From CAIUGU01 sp965279735 (GTDB taxonomy: Bacteria; Pseudomonadota; Gammaproteobacteria; Steroidobacterales; Steroidobacteraceae): a stretch of 64,000 nt of DNA. Both the position numbers and the translations under genes were made by a program. Below, piece by piece: positions 9,230 through 18,114 of this stretch; position 1 is the first letter of the stretch, and the number at the start of each line of letters is the position of its first letter. The stretch spans positions 2,170,001 to 2,234,000 of the forward strand of contig OZ257260.1 of the NCBI GenBank assembly GCA_965279735.1. The letters run 5' to 3'. The notes beneath the pieces were generated by a model. It did not search any database and was not told the DNA's origin. It was given only the letters and a program-made list of their open reading frames with translations.

Positions 9230-10255
9230 TCAGGGGAAGCCTGCCCGGTCCATGAGGCGGACGGCATCCGCCTGTAGTTCGCCTGCCTTGTTCACGTTGA
9301 TGGGGTTCTGCTTGAAGGTACCCCAGGCCGCAACCAACGGGTTCGGCGGGACGGAGGGGGTCACTGCGTATTCAAGGTTCAATGCAGCGAAGAGGCCCTG
9401 GGCTTCGGTACCCGACAGCCATTCGAGGAATTTGCGGGCGTCAGCCGCATGCCGCGCGTGAGCAGTCACTCCGGCGCCCGAGACATTCACGTGCACGCCG
9501 CTCCCCGCCTGGTCAGCCCAGAACAGCTTGATCGGCAGCGCCGGGTCGTCGCGCAGCATGCGTCCGTAGTAGTAGGTGTTAACGAGACCGACGTCGCACT
9601 GCCCCGCCGCAATCGCCTCCAGCAACTTGAGGTCGCTCGAAAAGACGTTGGTGGCGAGATTGGCCACCCAGCCTCGCACGATTTCTTCCGTGGCCGGCTC
9701 ACCCCGCTCCGCGATCAGCATGGCCACCAGCGACTGGTTGTAGATCTGCTTCGAGGTCCTGAGACACAGCTTGCCCTTCCATTTCGGATCCGCGAGGTCG
9801 GCATAGGTACTCAAGGTCGCGGGATCGACGCGTGTCGTGCTGTACGCAATCGTCCGGGCACGCAATGAAAAACCAAACCAGCGATTGCCCGGATCACGCA
9901 GGTTCGCAGGGATGTTCGCGGTCAGCACCGGCGAGTCGATGGGCTGCAGCAAGCCGCGCTCGGCGGCATACCAGAGTTCCCCCGCATCCACCGTCAGCAG
10001 GATATCCGCCGGGGAATTCTTCCCTTCGGCATTCAGGCGCTCAAGCAAGGGACCGGCATCGTCGGTCACGAATACGATTTTGGTCCCCGTTTCCGCGGTG
10101 TACCGATCGAAAAGCGGCTTGATCAGCGACTCCACGCGCGCGGAATACACCACCAGCTCGCCAGAAGAGGGAGCACAGGAAGCCGCCAAGAAGGCTGTCA
10201 GCAGACACCCGAAACAGCGCAGGATCAGGGATTTATTTATGCTATTCAATGACAT
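9230..10255 (-). CDS. fbpA: Iron(III) periplasmic binding protein
   Basis: Read from the internal ATG at 10255 this is 341 residues; an ATG 24 bp upstream would add eight residues. The signal sequence ends around FLAASCAPSS, so it may be a lipoprotein or a Sec-cleaved protein. The mature part begins ELVVYSARVESLIKPL, typical of FbpA. The paired iron-ligand tyrosines are in VNTYYYGR. It is the first gene of fbpABC. A Fur-box-like palindrome lies 37 bp upstream of the start, so iron repression is expected. Confidence 0.9.
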   Translation of the reverse strand: MSLNSINKSLILRCFGCLLTAFLAASCAPSSGELVVYSARVESLIKPLFDRYTAETGTKIVFVTDDAGPLLERLNAEGKNSPADILLTVDAGELWYAAERGLLQPIDSPVLTANIPANLRDPGNRWFGFSLRARTIAYSTTRVDPATLSTYADLADPKWKGKLCLRTSKQIYNQSLVAMLIAERGEPATEEIVRGWVANLATNVFSSDLKLLEAIAAGQCDVGLVNTYYYGRMLRDDPALPIKLFWADQAGSGVHVNVSGAGVTAHARHAADARKFLEWLSGTEAQGLFAALNLEYAVTPSVPPNPLVAAWGTFKQNPINVNKAGELQADAVRLMDRAGFP

Positions 10256-10291
10256 GTGAATAATTCTCGAGACCGGCATCCGGCCTCAACA

Positions 10292-10310
10292 AATGCGAAT
10301 GACTCTCATC
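10292..10310. promoter_or_regulatory. Fur-box-like operator upstream of fbpABC
   Basis: The 19-bp site AATGCGAATGACTCTCATC matches the common palindromic Fur operator form AATGAGAATGATTCTCATT at 16 of 19 positions. It is placed 37 bp before the fbpA start, as expected for an iron-repressed promoter. Confidence 0.65.
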
Positions 10311-10372
10311 GAGCATAGCAGGCGAACAGCAGGCCGAACACCATCCGCTGACTTTTTAATGCTGGAGCTCGC

Positions 10373-11470
10373 TCAACCAGGCTCGGCTTCGACCCGATTC
10401 CGCCCATTCTGTTTCGCGCGGTACAGCGCCACATCCGCAGCACCGAACAGCCGCTCGGCCACGGCCTTGAGGTCGGTTTCGTCGCGCGCCAGACTGGCAG
10501 CCGCCATCCCGATTGATACGGTCAAGGTTCGCTCAACACCTGCCGTCACTTCGAGAGGCGTGCCGTTCACCGCGGCACGGATGCGCTCAGCGAGAATCTT
10601 CGCCTGCTCAAGGCTCGCATTCGGCAGCAACACCACGAACTCATCGCCCCCATACCGCGCCGCCGCGTCGCTCGAACGCACCTGCGAATCGACACGCTGG
10701 GCAACTTCCCTAAGCGCGACGTCGCCTGCCAGATGCCCGAACTGGTCGTTGATCTCCTTGAACCGATCGAGATCGATGAGCAGGCAGACGAGGCTCGTTC
10801 CCTGCCGCCGCGCCTTGGCGAGTTCTTCCATCAGACGCGCCTGCAGATAGCGGCGGTTATGCCAACCCGTCAGGAAATCGGTGAGCCCGCTGCGGACCAG
10901 GCGCGAGCGATTGATCGCGTTCTCGATGGCGAATGAAACCATCACGCCGAGATGGGCAAAGAAATCCGTCGCAAGATGGCGGGTAAACCGTTTCTCATCG
11001 CGGCTGCCGAACACGATGCAGCCATGCAGCTTGTCCTGGCGACGCAGCGGAATCAGCGCGACACTGCGGATGTCCGCCGCGTTTCGCAACAGCAACTGGT
11101 GATCAGGGCCCATGTAGGGACCGAGCCAGGGTTTGTGCAGGGCGTGGAACTGCGGCGCCATGCCTACGACGCTGTCCGTGAAAACCACTTCGGGAAACTG
11201 CTCGAGGCTCACCTGGTCGCCGAGCAGGAGATGACGGATTTCATGCTGTGGATCGGCCAACACCAGCGCGACAGCATCCAGACCGTATGATTCGCGGAGA
11301 CGCCTGGCAATGACTTCGAACAGCTGCGGCAGTGTTTCCGCACGCAGGATCTCGAATTCGCGCTCCTGGTTTCTCTTCAGCAGACGTTCGTTGTGGCCCG
11401 CCTCTTCGATCAAGGCAGCGATTCGCGCACGCAGCTCCCGGTTCTCGCCTTCCGGATCGCGTGCGGACAT
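10373..11470 (-). CDS. DUF484/GAF-like sensor with C-terminal GGDEF diguanylate cyclase
   Basis: A 365-residue soluble protein. An N-terminal coiled coil (about 8-45) and a DUF484/GAF-like domain (about 45-190) precede a GGDEF domain (about 195-362). The active motif is intact (RYGGDEFVVLLP), with an inhibitory RSSD five residues upstream, so product feedback by c-di-GMP is likely. It begins right after the tyrA stop codon with no gap and probably shares its transcript. The regulating signal is unknown. Confidence 0.9.
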   Translation of the reverse strand: MSARDPEGENRELRARIAALIEEAGHNERLLKRNQEREFEILRAETLPQLFEVIARRLRESYGLDAVALVLADPQHEIRHLLLGDQVSLEQFPEVVFTDSVVGMAPQFHALHKPWLGPYMGPDHQLLLRNAADIRSVALIPLRRQDKLHGCIVFGSRDEKRFTRHLATDFFAHLGVMVSFAIENAINRSRLVRSGLTDFLTGWHNRRYLQARLMEELAKARRQGTSLVCLLIDLDRFKEINDQFGHLAGDVALREVAQRVDSQVRSSDAAARYGGDEFVVLLPNASLEQAKILAERIRAAVNGTPLEVTAGVERTLTVSIGMAAASLARDETDLKAVAERLFGAADVALYRAKQNGRNRVEAEPG

Positions 11471-12568
11471 CTACCTTTCCTTCGGCCTTTCCGCCAGATA
11501 GTCACGGCCGCGCTGCATGAGGGTCTTGAAACCTTCAGCATCCTTGCCGTTCACCGCCTGCCAGACACGCTCTACTGCATTGCGCAGCGCTTCGAGGGAT
11601 TCCGTGCCGTAGTCGTTGAGGCTCTGGATCTCGAAGTAGAGCTCGGGACTTTCGAGCGCAACCTTGCTCGCCACGTCGATCTGCGCATCGAATGTAGTGC
11701 TGGACAGGCGTGCGAGTCGCGGCGCCGCTTCACCGCTGTCGGCCAGCGCCGTGAAGAAAACGATATTCAGCGCGTGCGACAACCCCAGCACGTAGGCAAT
11801 CAGGCGATCGTGCTCATCGAGGCTCATCACCACCCGTTCCGCCATCGTCGAAGCAAACAGCCCCTGCGCCGTCGCAAGCGCTTCGGGCGATCCGGCATCG
11901 ACAAAAATCACATGCCGGCCTGACAGAAGCTCGGTATCCGGACCGAACATGGGATGCACCGAGGTAACACGGCAGCCTGCTTCGCGCAGGGCATTGATTC
12001 CCGCACGCAGCGGCGTCTTCAGTGAACCTATGTCGAAGATGGTCCCGGCCGGTTTGCGAACAGCCAGCTCCTTGAGCACGGTGTCGGCAATCTTGAGTGG
12101 CGTGGCCACGACGATCAGGTCGTAGTCGAGCGGCACCGCTCTCCAGTCCGGTACGGATTCCGCGCCCGGCGGAATGCCGGCAGGATCCGCGACTGCTACG
12201 CGGTACCCTTGCGAACCCAGGAAGTCGACAAACCACCGGCCCATCTTGCCGAAGCCGCCGATCACCAGCGCCGACCGGCCTCCGCCCTGCCCGTGCGCCA
12301 CCACCTGCGCATGTTCCTGCGTTGTCAAAGAGCTGCGGATGAGCATGCGCATCAGCGACTCGGCGAACTCCGGCGAAACGCCGAGTGCAGCGGCTTCGTT
12401 CCGGGCATGCAGCAGGACATCGCGCTCACGACTGAAATCACGGGTTGCAAGGCCGGTTGCGCGCTTGACCTTCGCAACCTCGCTGCCCAGCGCCTGTCTT
12501 TCGGCCACCAGTTCCAGCAATTCCCTGTCGATCGCGGTAATCCGCTTCCTGAGTTCTTCGAGAGTCAT
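11471..12568 (-). CDS. tyrA: Bifunctional chorismate mutase / prephenate dehydrogenase
   Basis: A 365-residue enzyme read from the ATG at 12568 (MTLEELRKR). A longer frame upstream lacks family similarity. The AroQ-type chorismate mutase domain (about 1-90) has RKRITAIDRELLELVAER. The prephenate dehydrogenase part begins with the NAD-binding VIGGFGKMGRW and keeps VHPMFGPD. It converts chorismate to prephenate and on to 4-hydroxyphenylpyruvate for tyrosine. The fused form is typical of Gammaproteobacteria. A DUF484-GGDEF gene follows directly. Confidence 0.93.
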   Translation of the reverse strand: MTLEELRKRITAIDRELLELVAERQALGSEVAKVKRATGLATRDFSRERDVLLHARNEAAALGVSPEFAESLMRMLIRSSLTTQEHAQVVAHGQGGGRSALVIGGFGKMGRWFVDFLGSQGYRVAVADPAGIPPGAESVPDWRAVPLDYDLIVVATPLKIADTVLKELAVRKPAGTIFDIGSLKTPLRAGINALREAGCRVTSVHPMFGPDTELLSGRHVIFVDAGSPEALATAQGLFASTMAERVVMSLDEHDRLIAYVLGLSHALNIVFFTALADSGEAAPRLARLSSTTFDAQIDVASKVALESPELYFEIQSLNDYGTESLEALRNAVERVWQAVNGKDAEGFKTLMQRGRDYLAERPKER

Positions 12569-12657
12569 GCGCGCCTGAATTTCCGGTTGGATCCTGCTGT
12601 GGGCACTCCTTTTACAGAGTGCGCTTTGGTCAGGCAAGAGCCAAGCGCGGCGCGGAA

Positions 12658-12690
12658 GCGGCGCTCCGCCGCAGACTTGCGGAGCGCCGC
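12658..12690. terminator. Perfect 12-bp hairpin downstream of the His/Arg-rich gene
   Basis: The arm GCGGCGCTCCGC pairs with GCGGAGCGCCGC across a 9-nt loop. It lies 18 bp past the stop of the minus-strand gene ending at 12708 and before tyrA. No T-tract follows on either strand, so it may be a Rho-assisted end or an mRNA stabiliser. Confidence 0.5.
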
Positions 12691-12707
12691 CAGGCCGAAG
12701 AAACCGG

Positions 12708-13115
12708 CTAGAACAGGGGCAACGTGACGATCAGCGTCGCATCGAGCCCGCCGCCACGGCGCACCTCGTACGCGTCCCGCGGATAACCGTACGAATAGTA
12801 GTCGCGCGAGGCAACGTGGTAGTGCACATCGCGATAGTGACGACGGTCATCGCAATAGCGACCGTTCACCACATAACGCGGGGCGTAACGGGGTGCGTAG
12901 CGAACATACCGGCGGTCGTCGCGACTCGAGTAGCGGCGGTCATACCGGTCGTCGCGCCGCTCGTGCCGGACATCGTGCCTGTCATCACGCCTGTCGCTGT
13001 GCCGATGTTCATGGCGGTCATTACGGTTGTCACGATCGCGGTGTCCGTCCGCGAAGGCGGGCGTGGCGATCGTCACGAGTGCAAGCACAGCGGCCACCAA
13101 CATCGGTTTCTTCAT
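12708..13115 (-). CDS. Exported His/Arg/Asp/Tyr-rich low-complexity protein
   Basis: A 135-residue protein with a strong Shine-Dalgarno (AAGGAG) before the ATG and a clear signal peptide ending at ATPAFADG. The middle (about 25-75) is built of short degenerate units such as RDDRHD, RRDDRYD and RDDRRY, followed by YAPRYAPRY. The C-terminus (GLDATLIVTLPLF) is more ordinary. His/Asp-rich exported proteins of this kind (loosely RcnB-like) often bind metals, but I do not recognise a defined family. It is monocistronic, with a hairpin after the stop. Confidence 0.75.
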   Translation of the reverse strand: MKKPMLVAAVLALVTIATPAFADGHRDRDNRNDRHEHRHSDRRDDRHDVRHERRDDRYDRRYSSRDDRRYVRYAPRYAPRYVVNGRYCDDRRHYRDVHYHVASRDYYSYGYPRDAYEVRRGGGLDATLIVTLPLF

Positions 13116-13300
13116 GATCTTCTCCTTGAGATTCCATTGCGGCCCTACATTGAGGCCCGGCTACTGAACGTCTACTGAATCGACGGGCGCGCAGGGAAAC
13201 TGCCATCCGGAACGGCTTCGGCGCATAATTCAGGCGCCGTTCAGAAGCCGCCTCACGCACGTATCAAGCCCGCAGAATTCGCAATCACGATCGAGCCCCA

Positions 13301-13966
13301 ATGTCTTCCTCAGAATTTCTTCCCGAACCCCTGCCGCAGGATCCATTTGTCCTGTTTGCAGAATGGTTCGGCACTGCCCGTGCGCAACGTGTGCAGCCGA
13401 ATCCGGATGCTATGGTGCTGGCCACTACCGGCAAGGGCGGCAATCCCTCGGCTCGCGTCGTGCTCTGCAAGCACCTGGTAGCGACGCCGGGTTACGTGGT
13501 GTTCTTCACGAACTACCAGTCACGCAAGGGACAGGAACTCGAGTCAACGCCTCGCGCAGCAGCCGTCTTTCACTGGGACACCCTGTCGAGACAGGTTCGC
13601 CTGGAAGGGCCGATCGTGCGCTCGCCTGCAGACGAGAGCGATGCGTACTTTGCGAGCCGGGCGCTTGCCAGCCGGGTCGGCGCGTGGGCGAGTGAACAAA
13701 GCCGGCCGTTGTCTTCCCGCGCAGCCCTTGCAGCACAGGTTGCTGCGACAGAAACCCGTTTCCACGTGCAACCAGGCGCAACGAACGGTGCTGTGCCACG
13801 CCCCCCGCATTGGGGAGGTTTTCGCCTATGGCCCGATACTCTTGAACTATGGGTGGAAGGTCCCGGCCGCACTCACGATCGCGCGCGGTGGACGCGAACA
13901 CTGGCACAGGCAGACGCGACGAGCTTCACTCCGGGCCTTTGGCAAGGCACTCGCCTGAACCCTTGA
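13301..13966 (+). CDS. pdxH: Pyridoxamine 5'-phosphate oxidase
   Basis: A 221-residue flavoenzyme of vitamin B6 metabolism, oxidising pyridoxamine or pyridoxine 5'-phosphate to PLP with FMN and O2. Family traits include ARVVLCKHL near the start, FFTNYQSRKGQEL, the VRLEG strand, a PHWGGFRLWPD segment that positions substrate, and the ending RLNP. Length is normal. It is followed 14 bp later by a CPXCG zinc-ribbon gene. Confidence 0.9.
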   Translation: MSSSEFLPEPLPQDPFVLFAEWFGTARAQRVQPNPDAMVLATTGKGGNPSARVVLCKHLVATPGYVVFFTNYQSRKGQELESTPRAAAVFHWDTLSRQVRLEGPIVRSPADESDAYFASRALASRVGAWASEQSRPLSSRAALAAQVAATETRFHVQPGATNGAVPRPPHWGGFRLWPDTLELWVEGPGRTHDRARWTRTLAQADATSFTPGLWQGTRLNP

Positions 13967-13980
13967 GCAGGACATCCTCA

Positions 13981-14166
13981 ATGATTGAAACCACTGCCGA
14001 AGTCACCTGCCCCAACTGCGGCGAGAGCATCATGCTGTTCATCGACCTGTCGGTCGAGGCGCAGAGTTACATCGAGGACTGTGCGGTGTGCTGTCGTCCG
14101 ATGACGGTCAGCTACACCGCCGACGAAACAGGTCTCGCGGATCTCAGCGTCGAAGCAACGGACTGA
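13981..14166 (+). CDS. CPXCG-motif zinc-ribbon small protein
   Basis: A 61-residue protein starting MIETTAEVTCPNCGE. Two cysteine pairs, CPNCG near residue 10 and CAVCC near 34, form a likely zinc ribbon. Such short CPXCG proteins are widespread in Proteobacteria with unknown role. It lies 14 bp after pdxH and 6 bp before the next gene, so it is probably part of a pdxH operon. Confidence 0.85.
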   Translation: MIETTAEVTCPNCGESIMLFIDLSVEAQSYIEDCAVCCRPMTVSYTADETGLADLSVEATD

Positions 14167-14172
14167 AATTCA

Positions 14173-14946
14173 TTGTTCCGCCGCCTGCGTATCGTCTTCC
14201 TGCTTGCCGTTCTCGTCTTCGTGGCCCTGGGTACGTGGCTCGATCGCGTGCAGAGCACCGATTGGGATGGCCCGCTTCTCGTCGCGCTGTATCCCGTCAA
14301 TGCCGATGGAAGCGAAGCTGCGGCCGGGGAACTGCGCACCCCAGCAACGGCCAGCACGGCGTCGCTCGAAAACTTCTTCAATCGCGAAGCGAAGGAATAT
14401 CGCGTGGCCGTTGAGCGTCCGCTGCGCTTCGTGCTGGCGCCTGCCCTGACGGAAGCGCCTCCTGCGCTGCCGCCCGATGCGGGCACTTTTGGCGTCATGC
14501 TGTGGAGCCTGAAGCTGCGCTCGTGGAACTTCGGTGTTGACGATCCACCGGGACCTACTCCCACCATCCGCTTGTTCCTGCTCTATCACGATCCGGCCTT
14601 GAGTCCGAGCGTCCCGCACTCCGCAGGGCTGCAAAAAGGAATGCTCGGCATCGCACACCTTTTTGCCGCCAACCATATGGCGGGCTCGAACCAGGTCGTG
14701 ATCGCACATGAACTGCTGCATACCCTGGGCGCCACGGATAAATACGATTTCGTGGACAATCAACCGCTGTACCCGTCCGGCTTCGCGGAGCCCGAGCGCA
14801 TGCCACGTTATCCCCAGGAATTTGCAGAGCTGATGGCGGGCCGCATTCCGGACTCATCGAACGCCTCGCATACACCGGAATCGCTGAACCAGGTCCTGAT
14901 CGGACCCGACACCGCAACGGAAATTGGCTGGCGGGCGACACCTTGA
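14173..14946 (+). CDS. Membrane-anchored putative zinc-metalloprotease-like protein (HELLH)
   Basis: A 257-residue protein starting at TTG, with one N-terminal membrane helix (about 5-24) and an extracytoplasmic body. The motif VIAHELLHTLGATDKYD at about 180-195 gives an HExxH zinc site, followed by a plausible third-ligand region (DKYD/DNQPLYPSGFAEPE). No family name is recognised. It overlaps the following ABC ATPase gene by 4 bp, so the two are translationally coupled. Protease activity is inference from the motif alone. Confidence 0.75.
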   Translation: MFRRLRIVFLLAVLVFVALGTWLDRVQSTDWDGPLLVALYPVNADGSEAAAGELRTPATASTASLENFFNREAKEYRVAVERPLRFVLAPALTEAPPALPPDAGTFGVMLWSLKLRSWNFGVDDPPGPTPTIRLFLLYHDPALSPSVPHSAGLQKGMLGIAHLFAANHMAGSNQVVIAHELLHTLGATDKYDFVDNQPLYPSGFAEPERMPRYPQEFAELMAGRIPDSSNASHTPESLNQVLIGPDTATEIGWRATP

Positions 14947-15734
14947 ACAGTCATCCCGAGCAGGCTGCAGCGCCCCTGCTGCAATGTTCCGGATTGACCG
15001 TGAGTGTGGCCGGACGCGAACTCGTACGCGATCTTTCATTCACGGCTGCGGCCGGCACCGTCACCTGCGTGCTGGGACGCAACGGCACGGGGAAAACCCT
15101 GACACTGCATACGCTGGCGAGATTGCGTGCAGCACAGGGCGGTACCGTCCTGCTGCGGGGCCGTCAGCTCGATACCTGGTCCCGCAGCGAATTTGCTCGG
15201 CAAGTCGCCCTGCTGACCCAGGATAACGAAGACCCCTTTCCTGCGAGCGTCCTGGAAACGGCCTTGATCGGGCGGCATCCCCATATCGGTTTCTGGGAGT
15301 GGGAAAGCGAGCGGGATCGGGAAATCGTGCGGAACGCGCTCGACGCCGTGGAACTTCGCGAATTCTCGACGCGGGCGGTCGCTACTCTTTCCGGTGGTGA
15401 GCGACGCCGGGTCGCCATTGCGGCCCTGCTTGCACAGGACCCTGCGGTGCTGCTGCTCGATGAGCCCACCAATCACCTGGACCCGCATCACCAGACCGGC
15501 GTACTGCGCCTCCTGCAGGCTCTCGCTGCCGACGATCGCGCCATCATCATGAGCCTGCATGACGCGGGGCAGGCAGCGCGATTCGCTGATCACGTGCTGC
15601 TCCTCTTCGGCGATGGCGACTGGTTGCACGGAACAACCAGCGCAGTCCTGACCCCTGAAAATGTCGCGCGCCTGTACCAGACGGAAGTCCGCGAACTCAC
15701 CTGGCCCGGTGGCCGCACCTTCGTGACTTTATAA
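14943..15734 (+). CDS. ABC transporter ATP-binding protein (FecE/BtuD-like)
   Basis: A 263-residue ATPase from a TTG start that overlaps the previous stop by 4 bp. Walker A is GRNGTGKT (Thr in place of the usual Ser/Cys), the signature is LSGGERRR, Walker B is AVLLLDEP and the switch histidine is in SLHDAGQA. The overall pattern fits siderophore/heme/B12-type importers. No permease is adjacent; the FecCD permease at 5492-6475 is the best partner in the window, which is inference. Confidence 0.85.
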   Translation: MNSHPEQAAAPLLQCSGLTVSVAGRELVRDLSFTAAAGTVTCVLGRNGTGKTLTLHTLARLRAAQGGTVLLRGRQLDTWSRSEFARQVALLTQDNEDPFPASVLETALIGRHPHIGFWEWESERDREIVRNALDAVELREFSTRAVATLSGGERRRVAIAALLAQDPAVLLLDEPTNHLDPHHQTGVLRLLQALAADDRAIIMSLHDAGQAARFADHVLLLFGDGDWLHGTTSAVLTPENVARLYQTEVRELTWPGGRTFVTL

Positions 15735-15869
15735 TCTCCTCGATATGAACCAGTCTTAAGGACAGGCCCGCGACCTCCGTATGGCATAATCCGGCGGATA
15801 AATACGGGTTCAACAGATTGTCAGAGTCAAGGCCAAGGACCCGAAAGAGTCCAGCCTGTCGAGGGGTCT
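15735..15869 (+). promoter_or_regulatory. Leader region of the malic enzyme gene
   Basis: A perfect TATAAT hexamer at 15730-15735 overlaps the ABC gene stop, and a second CATAAT lies at 15784-15789. Neither has a good -35 at the right spacing. The ribosome site before the malic enzyme ATG is GAGGGG. Confidence 0.35.
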
Positions 15870-17582
15870 ATGCAGTTTCTAAGATTCAGGCGCGAAGCCG
15901 ACGGCCGGCAGATCGTGGATGTTGCGTTGCGGGGACCGGCCTTGTACGCCGAGCCGCTGCTGAACAAGGGTTCGGCGTTTACGGCGGAGGAACGGCGCGA
16001 GCTGGGTCTTGAAGGACTCTTGCCGGCGACGCGCAAGACGATGGCGCAACAGCTGGACCGCGTCCGGCACATGCTGGACGCCCGCACCGACCCGCTCGAC
16101 AAATATCTCGAACTCGCGGCCCTGCAGGACCGGAACGAACACCTGTTCTTCAAGCTGCTGCGCGAGAATCTCGAGGAATTCCTGCCGATCGTCTACACGC
16201 CGACCGTCGCCGCAGCCACCCGCCGCTTCAGCAACATCTTCCGGCGCGGACGCGGACTCTTCATCACGCCCGACCATCGCGGTCGCATCGCAACCGTTCT
16301 CAGGCAGGCGGTGAAATTCAGCAACGTGCGCCTGATCGTCGCGACGGACAACGAAGCCATCCTCGGCATTGGCGACCAGGGCGCCGGCGGCATGGCGATC
16401 TCGATCGGCAAGCTGTCGATCTATTCGGCCGCTGCGGGCATTCATCCCGCGCAGACGTTACCCATCAGCCTCGATGTCGGCACAGACAATCCTCTCCTGC
16501 TGAATGACGATGCATATCTCGGGTTGCGCCAACCGCGGCTGCGCGGAACGGCCTATTTCGAACTGCTCGATGAATTCGTCGATGCAGTGAACGAAGTGTT
16601 CCCCGGTGCACTCATCCAGTGGGAAGACTTCCGCAAGGACAACGCACTCGCCGTGCTTTCACGCTATGCGGACCGTATCGCTTCGTTCAACGACGACATC
16701 CAGGGCACGGGCGCCATCGCTGTCGCGGGCGCCATGTCTGCCGCGAGATTGCTGGGTTCACGCATTTCCGAACAGCGCATCGTGGTCTTCGGTGCGGGCG
16801 CTGCGGGTCTCGGCATCACTCAGCAGTTGCGCGCTGCGATGGTCGCGGATGGTATTGCTCCGGAAGTTGCACGCCAGCGCGTGGGCGTCATCGACAGCCG
16901 CGGCCTGCTCGTCGACGACAAGCCGCAGAGCGAAGCCTACAAGGAAGAACTCGCGTGGCCCGCACAGACGGCAGCGGATTATGGCCTTGGCGATCCCTCG
17001 AAGCGCGATCTGGCTACGGTCATCCGCAACTTCAAGCCCACTGTTCTCATCGGCACGTCCGGCATCGGCCAGGCATTTACCGAAAGCATCGTGCGGGAGA
17101 TGGCGCGTCACGTTGCGCGGCCAGTGATCCTGCCGCTTTCGAATCCGACGGAAAACGCCGAAGCCACTCCGCTCGACCTGCTGACCTGGACGGAAGGCCG
17201 CTGCCTCTGCGCGACAGGGAGCCCTTTCGATCCGGTCACGATCGGCACGCGTGTGTTCCATATCTCCCAGGGCAACAATGCATTTGTTTTCCCCGGCCTT
17301 GGCCTCGGCGTGCTCGTGGGCGAAGTTAAACGCGTTACGCCGGGTGTGCTGGCAGCCGCTGCACGAGCACTGGCGAACATCGCCACGCAGGCAGAACTCG
17401 ATGCGGGCATGCTGTTTCCGCGCATCTCACGCCTGCCACAAGCTGCGCAGGCAGTGGCGGAAGCCGTCGTCGCTGCTGCCGGCAATGAAGGCGTGGGACG
17501 AATGATTCCAGCCGCCGATATTCCGGAGCAGGTCGCGCGGGCCACCTGGACTCCCGAGTACCCGGAACTCGTCGCCGTCTGA
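15870..17582 (+). CDS. maeA: NAD-dependent malic enzyme
   Basis: A 570-residue cytosolic enzyme that decarboxylates malate to pyruvate with NAD(P)+. Signature segments are IVYTPTV, IVATDNEAILGIGDQG (substrate/metal region), FNDDIQGTGA, the Rossmann motif VFGAGAAGLGI and PLSNPTENAEATP. Length matches the large (non-PTA-fused) family. Cofactor preference (NAD versus NADP) cannot be settled by eye. The DUF6644 pair follows 21 bp later. Confidence 0.93.
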   Translation: MQFLRFRREADGRQIVDVALRGPALYAEPLLNKGSAFTAEERRELGLEGLLPATRKTMAQQLDRVRHMLDARTDPLDKYLELAALQDRNEHLFFKLLRENLEEFLPIVYTPTVAAATRRFSNIFRRGRGLFITPDHRGRIATVLRQAVKFSNVRLIVATDNEAILGIGDQGAGGMAISIGKLSIYSAAAGIHPAQTLPISLDVGTDNPLLLNDDAYLGLRQPRLRGTAYFELLDEFVDAVNEVFPGALIQWEDFRKDNALAVLSRYADRIASFNDDIQGTGAIAVAGAMSAARLLGSRISEQRIVVFGAGAAGLGITQQLRAAMVADGIAPEVARQRVGVIDSRGLLVDDKPQSEAYKEELAWPAQTAADYGLGDPSKRDLATVIRNFKPTVLIGTSGIGQAFTESIVREMARHVARPVILPLSNPTENAEATPLDLLTWTEGRCLCATGSPFDPVTIGTRVFHISQGNNAFVFPGLGLGVLVGEVKRVTPGVLAAAARALANIATQAELDAGMLFPRISRLPQAAQAVAEAVVAAAGNEGVGRMIPAADIPEQVARATWTPEYPELVAV

Positions 17583-17603
17583 TCTGCGGGTTCCGGAGGG
17601 CGC

Positions 17604-18101
17604 GTGCGAGACTGGATCCGCGACATGCTCGCCCCCTTGACGGAACTCCTGCGCGAATACGCCTGGAGCATGCCGCTCGGCCAGGGCATTCACCTGCTCG
17701 GCATTTCCTTGCTGCTGGGTGCTGCAGTCCTTCTTTACCCACGGCTGATCGGCAGCACACGCGATGAGACCGCAGCGGCGCTCGCCGCACGCCTGCTTCC
17801 CTGGATGTGGAGAGCATTCGCGGTCATCGCAGTGACCGGCTTTGTCCTGTTCACTGCCGAGCCGGTGCGACTCATGCGCAGCCCGGTTTTCAGGACAAAG
17901 ATGATCATGCTGGTCATCGCGATCGTCCTCACGCTGTTCCTGCAGCGGCGCCTGCGCAGAGAACCCGTGCCTCCTGTTGTCACCGTCAATGCCGCAGTCG
18001 GCTGGATCGCCGGTCTTTCATTGACGCTGTGGATCGCCATCGCCGCCAGCGGCCGGCTCATCGGCTACGGGCAACGCCTGCTGCGTTATTTTTTCGGCTA
18101 A
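17604..18101 (+). CDS. DUF6644-like four-helix membrane protein (1)
   Basis: A 165-residue GTG-start protein with about four helices. The first membrane region SMPLGQGIHLLGISLLLG, with a conserved His, and the PVFRTKMIMLVIAI helix resemble DUF6644. It is 13 bp upstream of a second member, so the two probably pair in the membrane. Function is unknown; conserved His residues within helices leave heme binding possible. Confidence 0.75.
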   Translation: MRDWIRDMLAPLTELLREYAWSMPLGQGIHLLGISLLLGAAVLLYPRLIGSTRDETAAALAARLLPWMWRAFAVIAVTGFVLFTAEPVRLMRSPVFRTKMIMLVIAIVLTLFLQRRLRREPVPPVVTVNAAVGWIAGLSLTLWIAIAASGRLIGYGQRLLRYFFG

Positions 18102-18114
18102 GGCACCTGACCTC

